A DNA stretch of 64,000 nt, from assembly GCF_041224595.1 (NCBI RefSeq), contig NZ_JBGFGN010000113.1, positions 1-64,000 on the forward strand. The letters run 5' to 3'. The position numbers and the translations under genes were made by a program. Positions 7,085-15,892 of this stretch are shown piece by piece (the first letter of the stretch is position 1; the number at the start of each line of letters is the position of its first letter). Origin of the DNA: Donghicola sp041224595. GTDB taxonomy: Bacteria > Pseudomonadota > Alphaproteobacteria > Rhodobacterales > Rhodobacteraceae. The notes below the pieces were generated by a model that did no database searches, was not told the origin of the DNA, and saw only the letters and a program-made list of their open reading frames with translations.

Positions 7085-9631
7085 TTACTTCCGCAGCCTC
7101 TGCCGACGCGGCAGACCGGAGACCAAGGACGCCATATCGCTCATCACGACAAGCGTTGAGACGTCCGGCGGCAGCGCCACGTAGCGTGGTTGCCAATCAG
7201 GTCCGAACGCTTGCTTAAAGGATCTCAAAGCTTCGAAACTGTCGAAGGCTCCGCCATGACGATAGATCAGACGGCCAAACTGGTTCCACGTCCGCCCCAC
7301 CGTTTTGTCCGAGAGCCCAGCCAGTGGCGCGATCCCGAGGCTGAAGTCTCGCGCCCCGACGGCTTGCGCGTAGTCCATCGCGTGGAGCAGAAGTTCGCGG
7401 ATGATCTCGGGCCCCTCTTCCGGTCTGTATCGCAGCAGGTCCACGCCAAAAGTCTGACCACCCTGGGCAGGCAACAGATTGGCGAAAGCGACGATCCGAC
7501 CGTCACGACGCGCAATCGCGATGTCGAAATGCGAAAGGTAGTCGGGGGCGAAGCGCCCGACAAAGAATTTCTTGTCCTGCCCCGAAGCCCCTTCGAGCCA
7601 TGCATCGGAGACCTCTTTCAGCGCAGCAAAATTCTGGTCATGGGGCGGGCGCAAAACTTCGAATGTCAGACCGAAGCCACACTGCTTCGGTTCGATATGC
7701 GCAGGCAGCCGGACAATGCCTTCGTCCCCGATCCGGTTCATACCAAAGCCCAAATCTGTCCAGATCGACAGGTAGGCATCAATGACCCCGTAGAGAACAG
7801 GTCGCGCGTTTGCCCGTGCCGCCTGATCACAAAACTGAGCGCCAAGAGAAGCGAAGCGGTCAGGGTTCCCGATCGGGTCCCCAAAAGCCACCCAGCGCCC
7901 GCGATAGACCGCGTACATCAAGAAGGCATCACCCTGATCCGAGAACAAAAGCTGCTTGTCATTGGTCAAGGCCAGCCAGCCCGCTGGATCTTGGGTCGTG
8001 CGCAAGATGTCTGCGGCACGCTGCATCGGATCCGTGTCTGTGCCAGACTTCTGCTGCGCTGGACGCAGGGCCAGAAACAGACAAAAGAACAGCAGCATGG
8101 CCGAGGCTGCAAGCCCTGAGCGCAAGGCTCTGGGGGTATCCGAGTTTGGCGCGAACTCGACCCACAGATCCGTCGTGTAGGGAACCGTGCGGTTCACATA
8201 ATAGGCAAAGGCCGCTGTCGCGAAGACAACCGCACTCATCATCAGGAACCAACGGGGGCCAAAAACGCCTTGGGTCAGTGGTCCGTGCCGGTAAAAGGAG
8301 TTGTGTAGCGGCAAGAGCGCCAGAACACCAAAACCAAGCACAAGCGCACTCGGCCAGTTGCCTCCGTCCAGCAATGCGCCAGCGGCACCGGCAAGCAGCG
8401 TCACAATCGCCAGCCAGAATGCCGAGGACACCCGGCGCGCCAGACCATGGGCAATGATCAACAGCGTGACCCCAGCGACAGCAGACGCCAGCGTGCCGCC
8501 CTCGCGCAAAAGAGTGCCGATCAAATCGCCGTCGGCCAGTGCCTCACTCCGAACCGAGGGGATCATCGTGATCGCCAACAGGTACACCCCGTATCCAAAC
8601 GCCACCAACCCCGTGAGCGAGGGCACTAAGCCATGAAGTGTCGACAGCGCCGGCTGCATCGGCGCAGGCAGGCGCGACAGCAGACTCCCCAGCCAGCCGC
8701 CCGCCACGCGGGCTTCGTTTAGCGCCACAATCACGAACCCGATGGCAAAAGGCACAAGGTAATAGATCAATCGGAAAAGCAGCAACGCAGCCGCCGCGTC
8801 TCCGACAGGAACATCGGCGGGCAAGGTGCCGATGACCACCGTTTCGAAGACTCCCACGCCGCCCGGAACATGGCTGATCACCCCAACCATCATCGCCGTC
8901 GAATAGATCGCCACAAAGGTCGCAAAGTCAGGCTTGCCCGCAGGCAACAGGATCCACAGGGCAAAAGACGCGCTGGCAATATCGAGCAGAACCACCAACA
9001 CCTGCCCGCCCAAATCTCGTGGCGGCGGCATACGCAGCTGGTAGCCCATGATCGTCAAGCGCCGGTCCGCAAAAGACATCCAAAGGATCAGTGCGACCGA
9101 GACCGCGAAGATACCTCCGGCGACCACGCGTACGGTGCTCGGGCCATAGGGCAGATAACCAAGAACCGCATGGGGATGGATCGCCAGCGCAGCCAAACCG
9201 ACCAAGGTCAGGCCCGTCCCAAGGGCTAGTCCGATATATCCTGAAATCGCCGCAACTTCGAAGGCGTTCAAACCATAGGCAGAGTAAATCCGGTAGCGCA
9301 CCGCACCGCCCGAGACGACGCTAACACCGATGGTATTCCCGAAGGCATACCCCAGAAACCCGCCAATCCCGATGACACCACCGGGCAGCGATTTTCCAAT
9401 ATAGCGCAGGGCATAGACGTCATAAAACGCCAGCGCCACATAAGCCACCGCCGTCCCGCCAATCGCGCCCCAAAGCGCCCCCCATGGGGTCGACTTGATT
9501 TGACCTAGGATCGCGCCTGAGTCCACGTCGCGCAACAAGTGCAAGAGCGCGTAGATGCCCATGGCAAACAGGACAGCCCCCAGCAGGATCGGAAACGCCC
9601 TGCGCAGAACCTGAAGAGTTTGACCCGACAC
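7085..9631 (-). CDS. mprF: Bifunctional lysylphosphatidylglycerol flippase/synthetase MprF
   Basis: An 848-residue membrane protein. The N-terminal two thirds hold about 13-14 hydrophobic segments (flippase domain, with GGVGVFETVVIG), and the last ~300 residues form the cytoplasmic DUF2156/LPG-synthase GNAT-like domain (DQGDAFLMYAVYRGRWVAFGDP, FSLGIAPLAGL). It transfers lysine or another amino acid from tRNA to phosphatidylglycerol and flips the lipid, lowering surface charge against cationic peptides. The start is taken as GTG 9631 with GGGCAGGAG 6 bp upstream; the upstream in-frame ATG at 9874 would add 81 residues with no family features. Alone on its transcript; the desaturase upstream has its own terminator. 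Confidence 0.88.
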   Translation of the reverse strand: MSGQTLQVLRRAFPILLGAVLFAMGIYALLHLLRDVDSGAILGQIKSTPWGALWGAIGGTAVAYVALAFYDVYALRYIGKSLPGGVIGIGGFLGYAFGNTIGVSVVSGGAVRYRIYSAYGLNAFEVAAISGYIGLALGTGLTLVGLAALAIHPHAVLGYLPYGPSTVRVVAGGIFAVSVALILWMSFADRRLTIMGYQLRMPPPRDLGGQVLVVLLDIASASFALWILLPAGKPDFATFVAIYSTAMMVGVISHVPGGVGVFETVVIGTLPADVPVGDAAAALLLFRLIYYLVPFAIGFVIVALNEARVAGGWLGSLLSRLPAPMQPALSTLHGLVPSLTGLVAFGYGVYLLAITMIPSVRSEALADGDLIGTLLREGGTLASAVAGVTLLIIAHGLARRVSSAFWLAIVTLLAGAAGALLDGGNWPSALVLGFGVLALLPLHNSFYRHGPLTQGVFGPRWFLMMSAVVFATAAFAYYVNRTVPYTTDLWVEFAPNSDTPRALRSGLAASAMLLFFCLFLALRPAQQKSGTDTDPMQRAADILRTTQDPAGWLALTNDKQLLFSDQGDAFLMYAVYRGRWVAFGDPIGNPDRFASLGAQFCDQAARANARPVLYGVIDAYLSIWTDLGFGMNRIGDEGIVRLPAHIEPKQCGFGLTFEVLRPPHDQNFAALKEVSDAWLEGASGQDKKFFVGRFAPDYLSHFDIAIARRDGRIVAFANLLPAQGGQTFGVDLLRYRPEEGPEIIRELLLHAMDYAQAVGARDFSLGIAPLAGLSDKTVGRTWNQFGRLIYRHGGAFDSFEALRSFKQAFGPDWQPRYVALPPDVSTLVVMSDMASLVSGLPRRQRLRK

Positions 9632-9963
9632 GTGTACTCCTGCCCTTTGGAATTGCGCCGCTATGGCACAGAACAGACGCCTATTGGAATGGCATCTTAC
9701 GTCAAACTGCGCGATTGGCCGGATTTGTAAAGGTGGACCAAACGCTTCCCTACCGTCACTTGCCTGCCGGAACCGATGCATTTCTCCGAAATTGATGGGC
9801 AACAGCATCGCAATTTGGGGTGGCGCTGGAGCTAAGCCACGCGGCGCTGAAATGCAGGCTCTCTCGCAAAACAAAAGAACAGGGCCACCTTCGTGAGCCC
9901 TGTTCCGAACGCCTTTTTCTCAGAGGCGGATTTCTCTAGATTGTCGGGCCAGCTGCGGTGGCG
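9632..9963. other. Intergenic region between mprF and the desaturase gene
   Basis: A 332-bp non-coding stretch holding the mprF leader/promoter region and the desaturase terminator (separate entry). No gene is supported. Confidence 0.5.
9877..9905 (-). terminator. Rho-independent terminator of the desaturase gene
   Basis: Perfect 9-bp stem GAACAGGGC (9877-9885) / GCCCTGTTC (9897-9905) with an 11-nt loop. On the minus strand it is followed by TTTTGTTTT, 59 bp after the desaturase stop. Confidence 0.85.
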
Positions 9964-11004
9964 TCAAGCCATCGCCACTTCGTTCCGCAGCAGAGCCGCA
10001 TACTCACGGAAGGTCAGCAGGCGACGAGACTTCACATCCCACAGGTGACGGCGCGCGCAGGCGAAACTTTCGGAGATGGTCAGCTTTTGCGCCTCGCCCA
10101 ATGCAGGGTGATCGCGCAGAACTTCGGGAAGACGGTAGAACGGAATACGGCTGTACAGGTGATGAACGTGGTGAATCCCGATGTACCCCACCATCCACGC
10201 CATCCAGTTCGGCATAATGTAGTGCGAGCTTCCGTGCAGCGCTGCGTGGTGTAGGTCCCAGTCAGCTGTATCATCCCAGCAGGTCTCTTCGAACTGGTGC
10301 TGGATGTAAAAGAGCCAAACACCGACCGTCGCGCCGACGACGATCGACGGCAGCCAGACCAACAGAATCGCCGCCCATCCACCGATCAGCCAGAAGACAG
10401 TCAGCAAGACAGCGATCGACAGGTTTGTGCCCATTGCGCTCAGCCAGAAGCGGCGCTCTTTCTCCAGTCCCAGCGGGATTCGATTCTGAAACAGGAACAA
10501 GAGCGCGGGCGCGAGACCAAACATGAACAGCGGGTGGCGATAGGCCCGATAGGCAAGACGCCCCCATAGCCCGCGCGCGCGGTATTCCTCAACGGTTAGG
10601 GTGGTCACGTCGCCCATACCCCGCTTGTCCAGATGACCGGCGGCAGAGTGGTGCACTGCATGGGTCTGACGCCAAACCGCATAGGGTGTCACAGTCAGAA
10701 CACCGATCGCACGTCCCAGCATATCCTGCAGGCGGCGGTTCGGAAGCAGCGCCCCATGCCCGCAATCATGTTGCAAGATGAATGCGCGTACCAAGAACAG
10801 CCCCGCAACAGCAGAGACCGGCAATGCCAGCCAGGGCACATTCACGGCAAGCCAAATGCCAGCCCCCCAAAGCGAGAAGAGCGGAACAAGCGTGACGATG
10901 ATCTCGGTAATGCTACGCGACAAGACAGGATCACGGTATTTTGCCAGCACCCGCACCCACTCGCGTTCGTTGCGGATCACTGCCTCGGTATTCTGTGTAT
11001 TCAT
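9964..11004 (-). CDS. Fatty acid desaturase (membrane di-iron)
   Basis: A 346-residue membrane protein with the three histidine boxes of the acyl-lipid desaturase family: HDCGH (79-83), HAVHH (115-119) and HHVHH (278-282). Hydrophobic segments are seen at about 32-75, 98-108 and 195-235. It introduces a double bond into fatty acyl chains, or acts on a related substrate such as a carotenoid. The ATG at 11004 is chosen by family length; the upstream in-frame start would add 26 unrelated residues. The long upstream region (11005-11443) contains a perfect palindrome that may be an operator. Terminator directly downstream. Confidence 0.9.
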   Translation of the reverse strand: MNTQNTEAVIRNEREWVRVLAKYRDPVLSRSITEIIVTLVPLFSLWGAGIWLAVNVPWLALPVSAVAGLFLVRAFILQHDCGHGALLPNRRLQDMLGRAIGVLTVTPYAVWRQTHAVHHSAAGHLDKRGMGDVTTLTVEEYRARGLWGRLAYRAYRHPLFMFGLAPALLFLFQNRIPLGLEKERRFWLSAMGTNLSIAVLLTVFWLIGGWAAILLVWLPSIVVGATVGVWLFYIQHQFEETCWDDTADWDLHHAALHGSSHYIMPNWMAWMVGYIGIHHVHHLYSRIPFYRLPEVLRDHPALGEAQKLTISESFACARRHLWDVKSRRLLTFREYAALLRNEVAMA

Positions 11005-11443
11005 TGTCCGGCTCGTTCGTTTCTCTGGGGCCTTTTCGTCAAAAACGAACAGGCCGTGCGCCGATGTACACAAAACAAGCATTACAAGAAAGTAGAATTG
11101 GTCGCAGGACCGACCAATGGATCAAGACCTATCCCAATGCATTCAGCAAAAAGCGTAGATGCAAAATGCGAAGGAGTACGTCACTGAGCGACGTCTTGCA
11201 CACAAGAGGTCAGCCAAGATGTCTCTTTGCCGTCAGAACGGTGCAGGACTTTTTGCAAGTTCAGACCCACTGCGCCCTTGTTAGCATTCGGAAATTTCGA
11301 TGCGCAGGCACTATTTAAAAAAGCGATGTCGCCGGGTTTGAGTATTTCCAGCCGCAGCAGTAGAGCGTGATGCATCGCACCCTACGCTGCATGATCCCGC
11401 TGCCCGAAAACTGCGTCAAATACTCACAGAGCTCTTTTGAATT
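11005..11443. other. Long intergenic region upstream of the desaturase gene
   Basis: 439 bp without a supported gene, moderately AT-rich. Besides the palindrome at 11097-11118 it shows nothing I can name. It should hold the desaturase promoter and the 3' end of the AraC-type gene transcript. Confidence 0.5.
11097..11118. promoter_or_regulatory. Palindrome upstream of the desaturase gene, candidate operator
   Basis: Perfect 8-bp inverted repeat ATTGGTCG (11097-11104) / CGACCAAT (11111-11118) with a 6-bp spacer, 93 bp before the desaturase ATG. The size and symmetry suit a TetR/GntR-type dimer, but no adjacent gene encodes one, so the binding protein is unknown. Confidence 0.45.
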
Positions 11444-12367
11444 TCAGGCTCTCAAAGTCTCGGAAGGGCGCTCTCCGAACATCTTGCGGTAGGCGGCGGA
11501 AAACCGCCCGAAATGGGTAAAACCATGGTCCAGCGCAGCCTGAGTCACATTCACCTGACCCGCAGACCCTTCTCGGAGAGTGCGGTAGACGTCGCTTAAC
11601 CGTCGCGAGGTCAACATATCGTCCAAATGAAATCCCGTTGTCGTTTGGCAGGCCGTTCGCAAATCGGTTCGAGACAAGCCCAGATGTTTGGACAGGCGCG
11701 AAACGGTCAGGTCTTCTGCAGGGAGGTCATTGCACGCCTCGAGGATGCGCTTCAGCACAATCACCTCGTGGTGGTTGTTGCGCAAAACCCGTGCCTCGGG
11801 ATAGCCAAATAGCAAAGAAAGTCGGTCCATGACCAATTCCGGCAGAATTGTTGTCAGCCCCTTCGCTTCGGCCGTGCTCCCTGCCATTCCGATTAATCCG
11901 CGGATCCAAGCCCCCACCGGCTTGGCCACCTCTGTCGGCAGAGTCCGCCCCGACAACATGTCTTCGGGCACCTCTTCCAGAGCGATCGAAGCGATCACGA
12001 ACTCTGTTTTCTCTGCCACATAGCTGACGTGCTCGTGCCCCCCCGGCAGTACCGCAACCTGTCCATTGAACACTTCGTTCTTGAACAAATCGTACATGTG
12101 ACCTGCCCCCATCACAAAGCCGATCGCGACCGTACCGTCATTCACCGAGACCTGTTGTTCGAGCCCCTGGTTTATCGCCTCATGGGTCAAAGTGAGCCTG
12201 CCGTAATCGACAGATTTTACAAACCCTTCAAAGCATCCGGGCGTCAACTGGCGATAAATTTGATCAAATTTTGGAAGCGCCTTTTCCTGATCCACAAAGC
12301 TTGAAAATCGGTGCTCTGAAATCTTGGGATCGGACGGCGCGCGACTCAAGACTTGGTCGGGAACCAT
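11444..12367 (-). CDS. AraC family transcriptional regulator
   Basis: A 307-residue regulator with an N-terminal sensing domain (about 1-190) and a C-terminal AraC/XylS DNA-binding domain (about 205-307) with two helix-turn-helices (LSRLSKHLGLSRTDL and VTQAALDHGFTHFGRFSAAY). RBS AGGA precedes the ATG by 8 bp. It is divergent from the amine dehydrogenase cluster, with 209 bp between, and is the obvious candidate activator of that cluster, as AraC-type FeaR is for aromatic-amine oxidation in enterics. This role is inferred from position. Confidence 0.88.
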   Translation of the reverse strand: MVPDQVLSRAPSDPKISEHRFSSFVDQEKALPKFDQIYRQLTPGCFEGFVKSVDYGRLTLTHEAINQGLEQQVSVNDGTVAIGFVMGAGHMYDLFKNEVFNGQVAVLPGGHEHVSYVAEKTEFVIASIALEEVPEDMLSGRTLPTEVAKPVGAWIRGLIGMAGSTAEAKGLTTILPELVMDRLSLLFGYPEARVLRNNHHEVIVLKRILEACNDLPAEDLTVSRLSKHLGLSRTDLRTACQTTTGFHLDDMLTSRRLSDVYRTLREGSAGQVNVTQAALDHGFTHFGRFSAAYRKMFGERPSETLRA

Positions 12368-12422
12368 GAAAATATCCTGAAAACAAAGGGAGTGAACTTG
12401 TTCTTCCCTCTATTGCTGCGCC

Positions 12423-12451
12423 TGTGACACCACTTTTGTCAAAGTGTTACA
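12423..12451. promoter_or_regulatory. Candidate operator between the AraC gene and the amine dehydrogenase cluster
   Basis: A dense symmetric stretch: TGTGACAC (12423-12430), CACTTT (12431-12436), four bases, AAAGTG (12441-12446) and GTGTTACA (12444-12451). CACTTT-N4-AAAGTG is a perfect inverted repeat. It sits 126-154 bp before the start of the large-subunit gene and 56-84 bp before the regulator gene, where a shared operator is expected. Confidence 0.4.
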
Positions 12452-12576
12452 TTCGACCGCACGGTCAGTTTTCTCAGAGTGCTGGATTTTTGCGCAAATT
12501 TAAGGGGGCAACGTGGATAGTTCGGGGCTTACCCAAAGGCATAGCCTGATCGGGAACCACCGACAGGAGACCAAGT

Positions 12577-13716
12577 ATGAAATACAGTACCGCCATGGCT
12601 CTGGCCTTGATGGCTCTGGCTGCGCCCGCCGTTGCGCAAGAGGCCATCGAGCCCGAAACCCTGACCGTCAAAGAAAGCATTGATCCCGGCCCCAACGTAT
12701 TCGTCATGGATCAGGCGTGGGCGGGTCCCAGTTCTGTCTACGTGGTCGGCTCGGAAGGGCTGGACATGAGGGGCAACATTGGCCCCGGCACCGTCGGTCA
12801 GATGACCCTGAACGCAGCAGGCGACACCCTGTTCACATCGTCGGTCTACCTAGAGCGTTACACCTTTGGCGAAGTCACCGCCGTGGTTCAGGAATGGGAC
12901 GTCCAGACGCTAACGCTGAAACGCGAGATCGAAGTGTCCAACAAGATGGCGCAGGTCGAGAGCCAGCCCGGTCTGCTGACCTTTGTTGGCGGCGAAGACT
13001 ACCTACTGACCCAGAACGCTACGCCTGCGACCTCTTTGTCGCTGATCGATCTGGCTGCCGGCGAGCAGATCGCCGAAATCCCGATCCCCGGCTGCTGGCT
13101 GGCGATCCCCGCTGCCGAGGGTATGAAGTTCAGCACAATTTGCGGCGACGGCACACTAAAGACCTTTACCTTCGAAGCCGACGGCACCTATTCCGAACCT
13201 GCAAGTTCCGAGAAAATCTTTGATGTCGACGACGACGCGCTGTTCAGCAACCCGGCCCGCGTCGGCGGCAATCTGGTTTTTGTCTCGTTCACCGGCAATC
13301 TCTATGTGGTCGACGACAGCGGCGACGCGCCTGTATTGGTCGACACGTTCTCGATTACGGAGGGCACCCTCGGGGGATGGGCCCCCAGCGGATCTGAGCT
13401 GATCGCCTATCACGCGCCTTCGGACACCGCCTTTGTCCTGATGCACTCGGGCAAATACGATGGCAGCCACAAGAACGCGGCCGAGGAAATCTGGGCCGTC
13501 AACATGACGTCGAAAACCGTGGTGGGCCGCGGACATGCGCATCACGAAAACGGAATCGCCATCACACAGACCGAAGCCCCGATCCTCTTTGCCGCCAGCG
13601 AAGAAGGCGCTCTGGTCAAGTATGACGTGACCCTTGGCGACGAGGTTACCTTCGAAATGGCCGGCGAATTTGAAGGGCTGGCGAAATTTCCCACCCTGAT
13701 CAAGCTGGACCAATAA
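12577..13716 (+). CDS. aauB: Amine dehydrogenase large (beta-propeller) subunit, MauB/AauB family
   Basis: A 379-residue periplasmic protein with a clear Sec signal peptide (residues 1-20, ending APAVAQE). The mature part reads as the seven-bladed propeller of methylamine/aromatic amine dehydrogenase heavy chains, including the conserved end KYDGSHKNAAEEIWAVN and GHAHHENGIA. The large subunit packs against the quinone-bearing small subunit in an alpha2beta2 enzyme that oxidises primary amines to aldehyde, ammonia and electrons. RBS AGGAGA is 7 bp before the ATG. First gene of a cluster B-E-D-A with 2-35 bp gaps. Whether the substrate is methylamine or an aromatic amine is not decided by this subunit alone. 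Confidence 0.9.
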   Translation: MKYSTAMALALMALAAPAVAQEAIEPETLTVKESIDPGPNVFVMDQAWAGPSSVYVVGSEGLDMRGNIGPGTVGQMTLNAAGDTLFTSSVYLERYTFGEVTAVVQEWDVQTLTLKREIEVSNKMAQVESQPGLLTFVGGEDYLLTQNATPATSLSLIDLAAGEQIAEIPIPGCWLAIPAAEGMKFSTICGDGTLKTFTFEADGTYSEPASSEKIFDVDDDALFSNPARVGGNLVFVSFTGNLYVVDDSGDAPVLVDTFSITEGTLGGWAPSGSELIAYHAPSDTAFVLMHSGKYDGSHKNAAEEIWAVNMTSKTVVGRGHAHHENGIAITQTEAPILFAASEEGALVKYDVTLGDEVTFEMAGEFEGLAKFPTLIKLDQ

Positions 13717-13718
13717 GC

Positions 13719-14246
13719 ATGGCAGATCTGGGTTCATATACCTCGGCGGCGGCGGTCTGTTTTCTGACCGCTGTGCTGGCGCGGGCGGCCCTGCACAAAT
13801 GGCAGAACTTCCCCGAAACGGTTGGCTTTGCCCAAGGCTACGGGCTGGTTCCCGACACTGTGACACCTGCAATCGTCCGATCCCTTGCCGTCATCGAGCC
13901 GCTGATCGTGGTGGGGCTGCTCCTGCCCCTCACGCGGGAGGGCGCGGCTGTGATCGCTGCGGGACTGTTCGCAGGGTACGGCGCTTTGATGGCGCTGGCC
14001 CTGCGGGCAGGACAAGACCGGATCGACTGCGGTTGCGGGGGCGCTCCGCAGATCGTGTCGGGACTGACCCTTGGCCGGAATGCTGTGCTGGTGCTGATCG
14101 CCATCTCTGTTGCGCTGCTGCCTTCGGGCACCGTGGGACCGGTGGGCGCGGCGGTGGCGATTGCTACAGGGCTGACCTTCTTTGCGATCTACTCGGTCGT
14201 GGAAAAGCTGGCCTCGCATCTGCCCAACATCCGCCAGACCCCGTGA
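13719..14246 (+). CDS. mauE: Methylamine utilization protein MauE (membrane)
   Basis: A 175-residue integral membrane protein with about four hydrophobic segments and the MauE hallmark DCGCGG (C104, C106) between segments. MauE with MauD is needed for export, disulfide formation and stability of the quinone-bearing small subunit in the periplasm. It starts 2 bp after the large-subunit stop, so translation is probably coupled. Confidence 0.9.
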   Translation: MADLGSYTSAAAVCFLTAVLARAALHKWQNFPETVGFAQGYGLVPDTVTPAIVRSLAVIEPLIVVGLLLPLTREGAAVIAAGLFAGYGALMALALRAGQDRIDCGCGGAPQIVSGLTLGRNAVLVLIAISVALLPSGTVGPVGAAVAIATGLTFFAIYSVVEKLASHLPNIRQTP

Positions 14247-14273
14247 CTTACTGCAAGACACAAGGATAACTAA

Positions 14274-14861
14274 ATGGAACTTCTCATCTTTTCGAACATC
14301 GCCCTGTGGATTGCGGTTCTGGTTCAGATCGCAGTGATCTTTGCCCTCGCCCGTCAGATCGGCATTCTGTACGAGCGTGTGTCCCCTGTGGGTGCGATGA
14401 TCAGCGACTCCGGTCCGGACATCGGCGCGCAGGTGCCAGCCCTGACATTGCCCAACCTGAACGGCGCAGAGCTGCCTTTGGGTGGTCCCGAGGGACGTGC
14501 GCAACTAGTGTTCTTCCTGTCCACCACCTGCCCCATCTGCAAGGCACTGATCCCCGCCCTACGGTCAATCCGCGATGACGAAGGCCGTTGGTTGGATGTC
14601 GTTCTGGCCTCGGATGGCCGCGAAGCGATCCACCGCCGCCTGATCGAGTCCGAGAACCTGCAAAGCTTCCCGTACGTGCTGAGCTCTGAACTGGGGATGA
14701 CGTTTAAGGTCGCCAAGCTGCCTTTTGCCGTTCTGATCGGACCCGATGGCAAAGTCCGCGCCAAAGGTCTCGTGAACAGCCGCGAGCAGCTCGAAAGCCT
14801 CTTTACCGCCTCGGAAACCGGCATCGCCTCGGTTCAGGCCGCCGCTGCCCTGCCGGCCTGA
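14274..14861 (+). CDS. mauD: Amine dehydrogenase accessory protein MauD (thioredoxin-like)
   Basis: A 195-residue protein with an N-terminal membrane anchor (residues about 5-27), the family start YERVSPVGAM, and a periplasmic thioredoxin-like domain with C86-P-I-C89. It resembles disulfide oxidoreductases of the AhpC/TSA-Tlp type and is thought to form or isomerise the many disulfides of the small subunit. 27 bp after mauE, 34 bp before the small-subunit gene. Confidence 0.92.
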   Translation: MELLIFSNIALWIAVLVQIAVIFALARQIGILYERVSPVGAMISDSGPDIGAQVPALTLPNLNGAELPLGGPEGRAQLVFFLSTTCPICKALIPALRSIRDDEGRWLDVVLASDGREAIHRRLIESENLQSFPYVLSSELGMTFKVAKLPFAVLIGPDGKVRAKGLVNSREQLESLFTASETGIASVQAAAALPA

Positions 14862-14895
14862 TCCCACCCCGAATTTTCTGACAAAGGAAACCAAT

Positions 14896-15420
14896 ATGAA
14901 CAGTCTGTTTGACCGTCTCTTCTCCAAGCTCGACAAAGTGGTCGAGACCCGCACCCGCGCCACCGCCCGCGAATTTGGCCGCCGCAGCTTCCTTGCCCGC
15001 GCTGGTGTGTCGGTGCTGGGTGCCGCCGTGGCCTCGCCGATCCTGCCCTTCGACCGCCGCGCCTCTGCCGCCGGAGCTCTGCCCGAGGACGAATGCGGCT
15101 ACTGGCGCCACTGCGCGCTGGATGGCAACCTGTGCTCGGCCTCTGGCGGCTCGCTGACATCTTGCCCTCCGGGATCCACCGTGTCGGCTGTGTCGTGGGT
15201 GGGCACCTGCTCGAACCCTGATGACGGCAAAGACTATCTGGTCAGCTACAATGATTGCTGCGGGAAACCCAGCGTGAACTCGGCCACCTTCTGCTACACC
15301 TCCGAAGGCGAGCGCCCCGGCTACCGTATGGGTCTGTACAACGACATCAACTGGTGCATGGCGAACACCGACAAAGGCTATCACTGCACTGTATCGGTCG
15401 TGGTTGGCCTTGCGGAGTAA
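14896..15420 (+). CDS. aauA: Amine dehydrogenase small subunit bearing tryptophan tryptophylquinone (MauA/AauA family)
   Basis: A 174-residue precursor with a long Tat-type leader (RRSFLARAG at 29-37, cleavage near ASA-58). The catalytic cofactor TTQ should form from W101 (SWVGTC) and W153 (NWCMAN); D120 in the SYNDCCG segment matches the active-site Asp. The wording of GKDYLVSYNDCCGK, ERPGY and NWCMAN, as I remember the families, is closer to aromatic amine dehydrogenase than methylamine dehydrogenase. The mature part has 10 Cys (67, 73, 80, 90, 105, 121, 122, 133, 154, 164) where the known enzymes have at least 12, so one disulfide seems lost. No mauG, mauF, mauL, mauM or mauN follows, as reported for aau clusters. 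Confidence 0.93.
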   Translation: MNSLFDRLFSKLDKVVETRTRATAREFGRRSFLARAGVSVLGAAVASPILPFDRRASAAGALPEDECGYWRHCALDGNLCSASGGSLTSCPPGSTVSAVSWVGTCSNPDDGKDYLVSYNDCCGKPSVNSATFCYTSEGERPGYRMGLYNDINWCMANTDKGYHCTVSVVVGLAE

Positions 15421-15424
15421 CCCA

Positions 15425-15874
15425 ATGAACCTGAACTATCTTGCAGCCCGTATCGCGGGCTGCCTGATCCTTGGGGCCAGCCTGCCTGCGAATGCCCAAG
15501 AGATCGACGGAACGACTTTATTCAACGACAACTGCGCGGTTTGCCACGCCGAGGGCGGGCTCGGAAATCCCGGCTTTGCCCCACCCCTGAACCGCCCTGC
15601 CTTCTGGCAAGCCATGGACGCGCCGACCGATTACGTCGCTGCCGTGGTCATCGCCGGACTGCATGGCACCATGACCGTGGATGGCCAGATGTATGCGGGC
15701 CTGCGTATGCCGCCCCTGCCTGGAATTGAGGACGCCGAACTCGCCGCCATCGCGACCTACGTGGCCAGAGACTTGGGAGACACCGAAGCCAGTGCCACCG
15801 CCGAAAGCGTCGCCACCGTGCGCGCAAATTTGCCGGACAACGCTGCCTTAATGGCCGCGCGCCCCACTGAATAA
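15425..15874 (+). CDS. Small periplasmic c-type cytochrome of the amine dehydrogenase cluster
   Basis: A 149-residue mono-heme class I cytochrome c: signal peptide 1-24 (ending PANAQ), heme site C37-A-V-C40-H41, and a likely Met ligand in LRMPPLPG. ATG 15425 lies 4 bp after the small-subunit stop. In aromatic amine dehydrogenase clusters a small c-type cytochrome follows aauA; here it presumably takes electrons from TTQ directly or through a copper protein encoded elsewhere. Confidence 0.9.
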   Translation: MNLNYLAARIAGCLILGASLPANAQEIDGTTLFNDNCAVCHAEGGLGNPGFAPPLNRPAFWQAMDAPTDYVAAVVIAGLHGTMTVDGQMYAGLRMPPLPGIEDAELAAIATYVARDLGDTEASATAESVATVRANLPDNAALMAARPTE

Positions 15875-15892
15875 CCAAAAGGAGCCGCCCCG

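Noticed and set aside
9632..9874. In-frame 81-residue N-terminal extension of MprF
   Set aside because: No similarity to MprF and a GTG with a clear ribosome-binding site stands at 9631.
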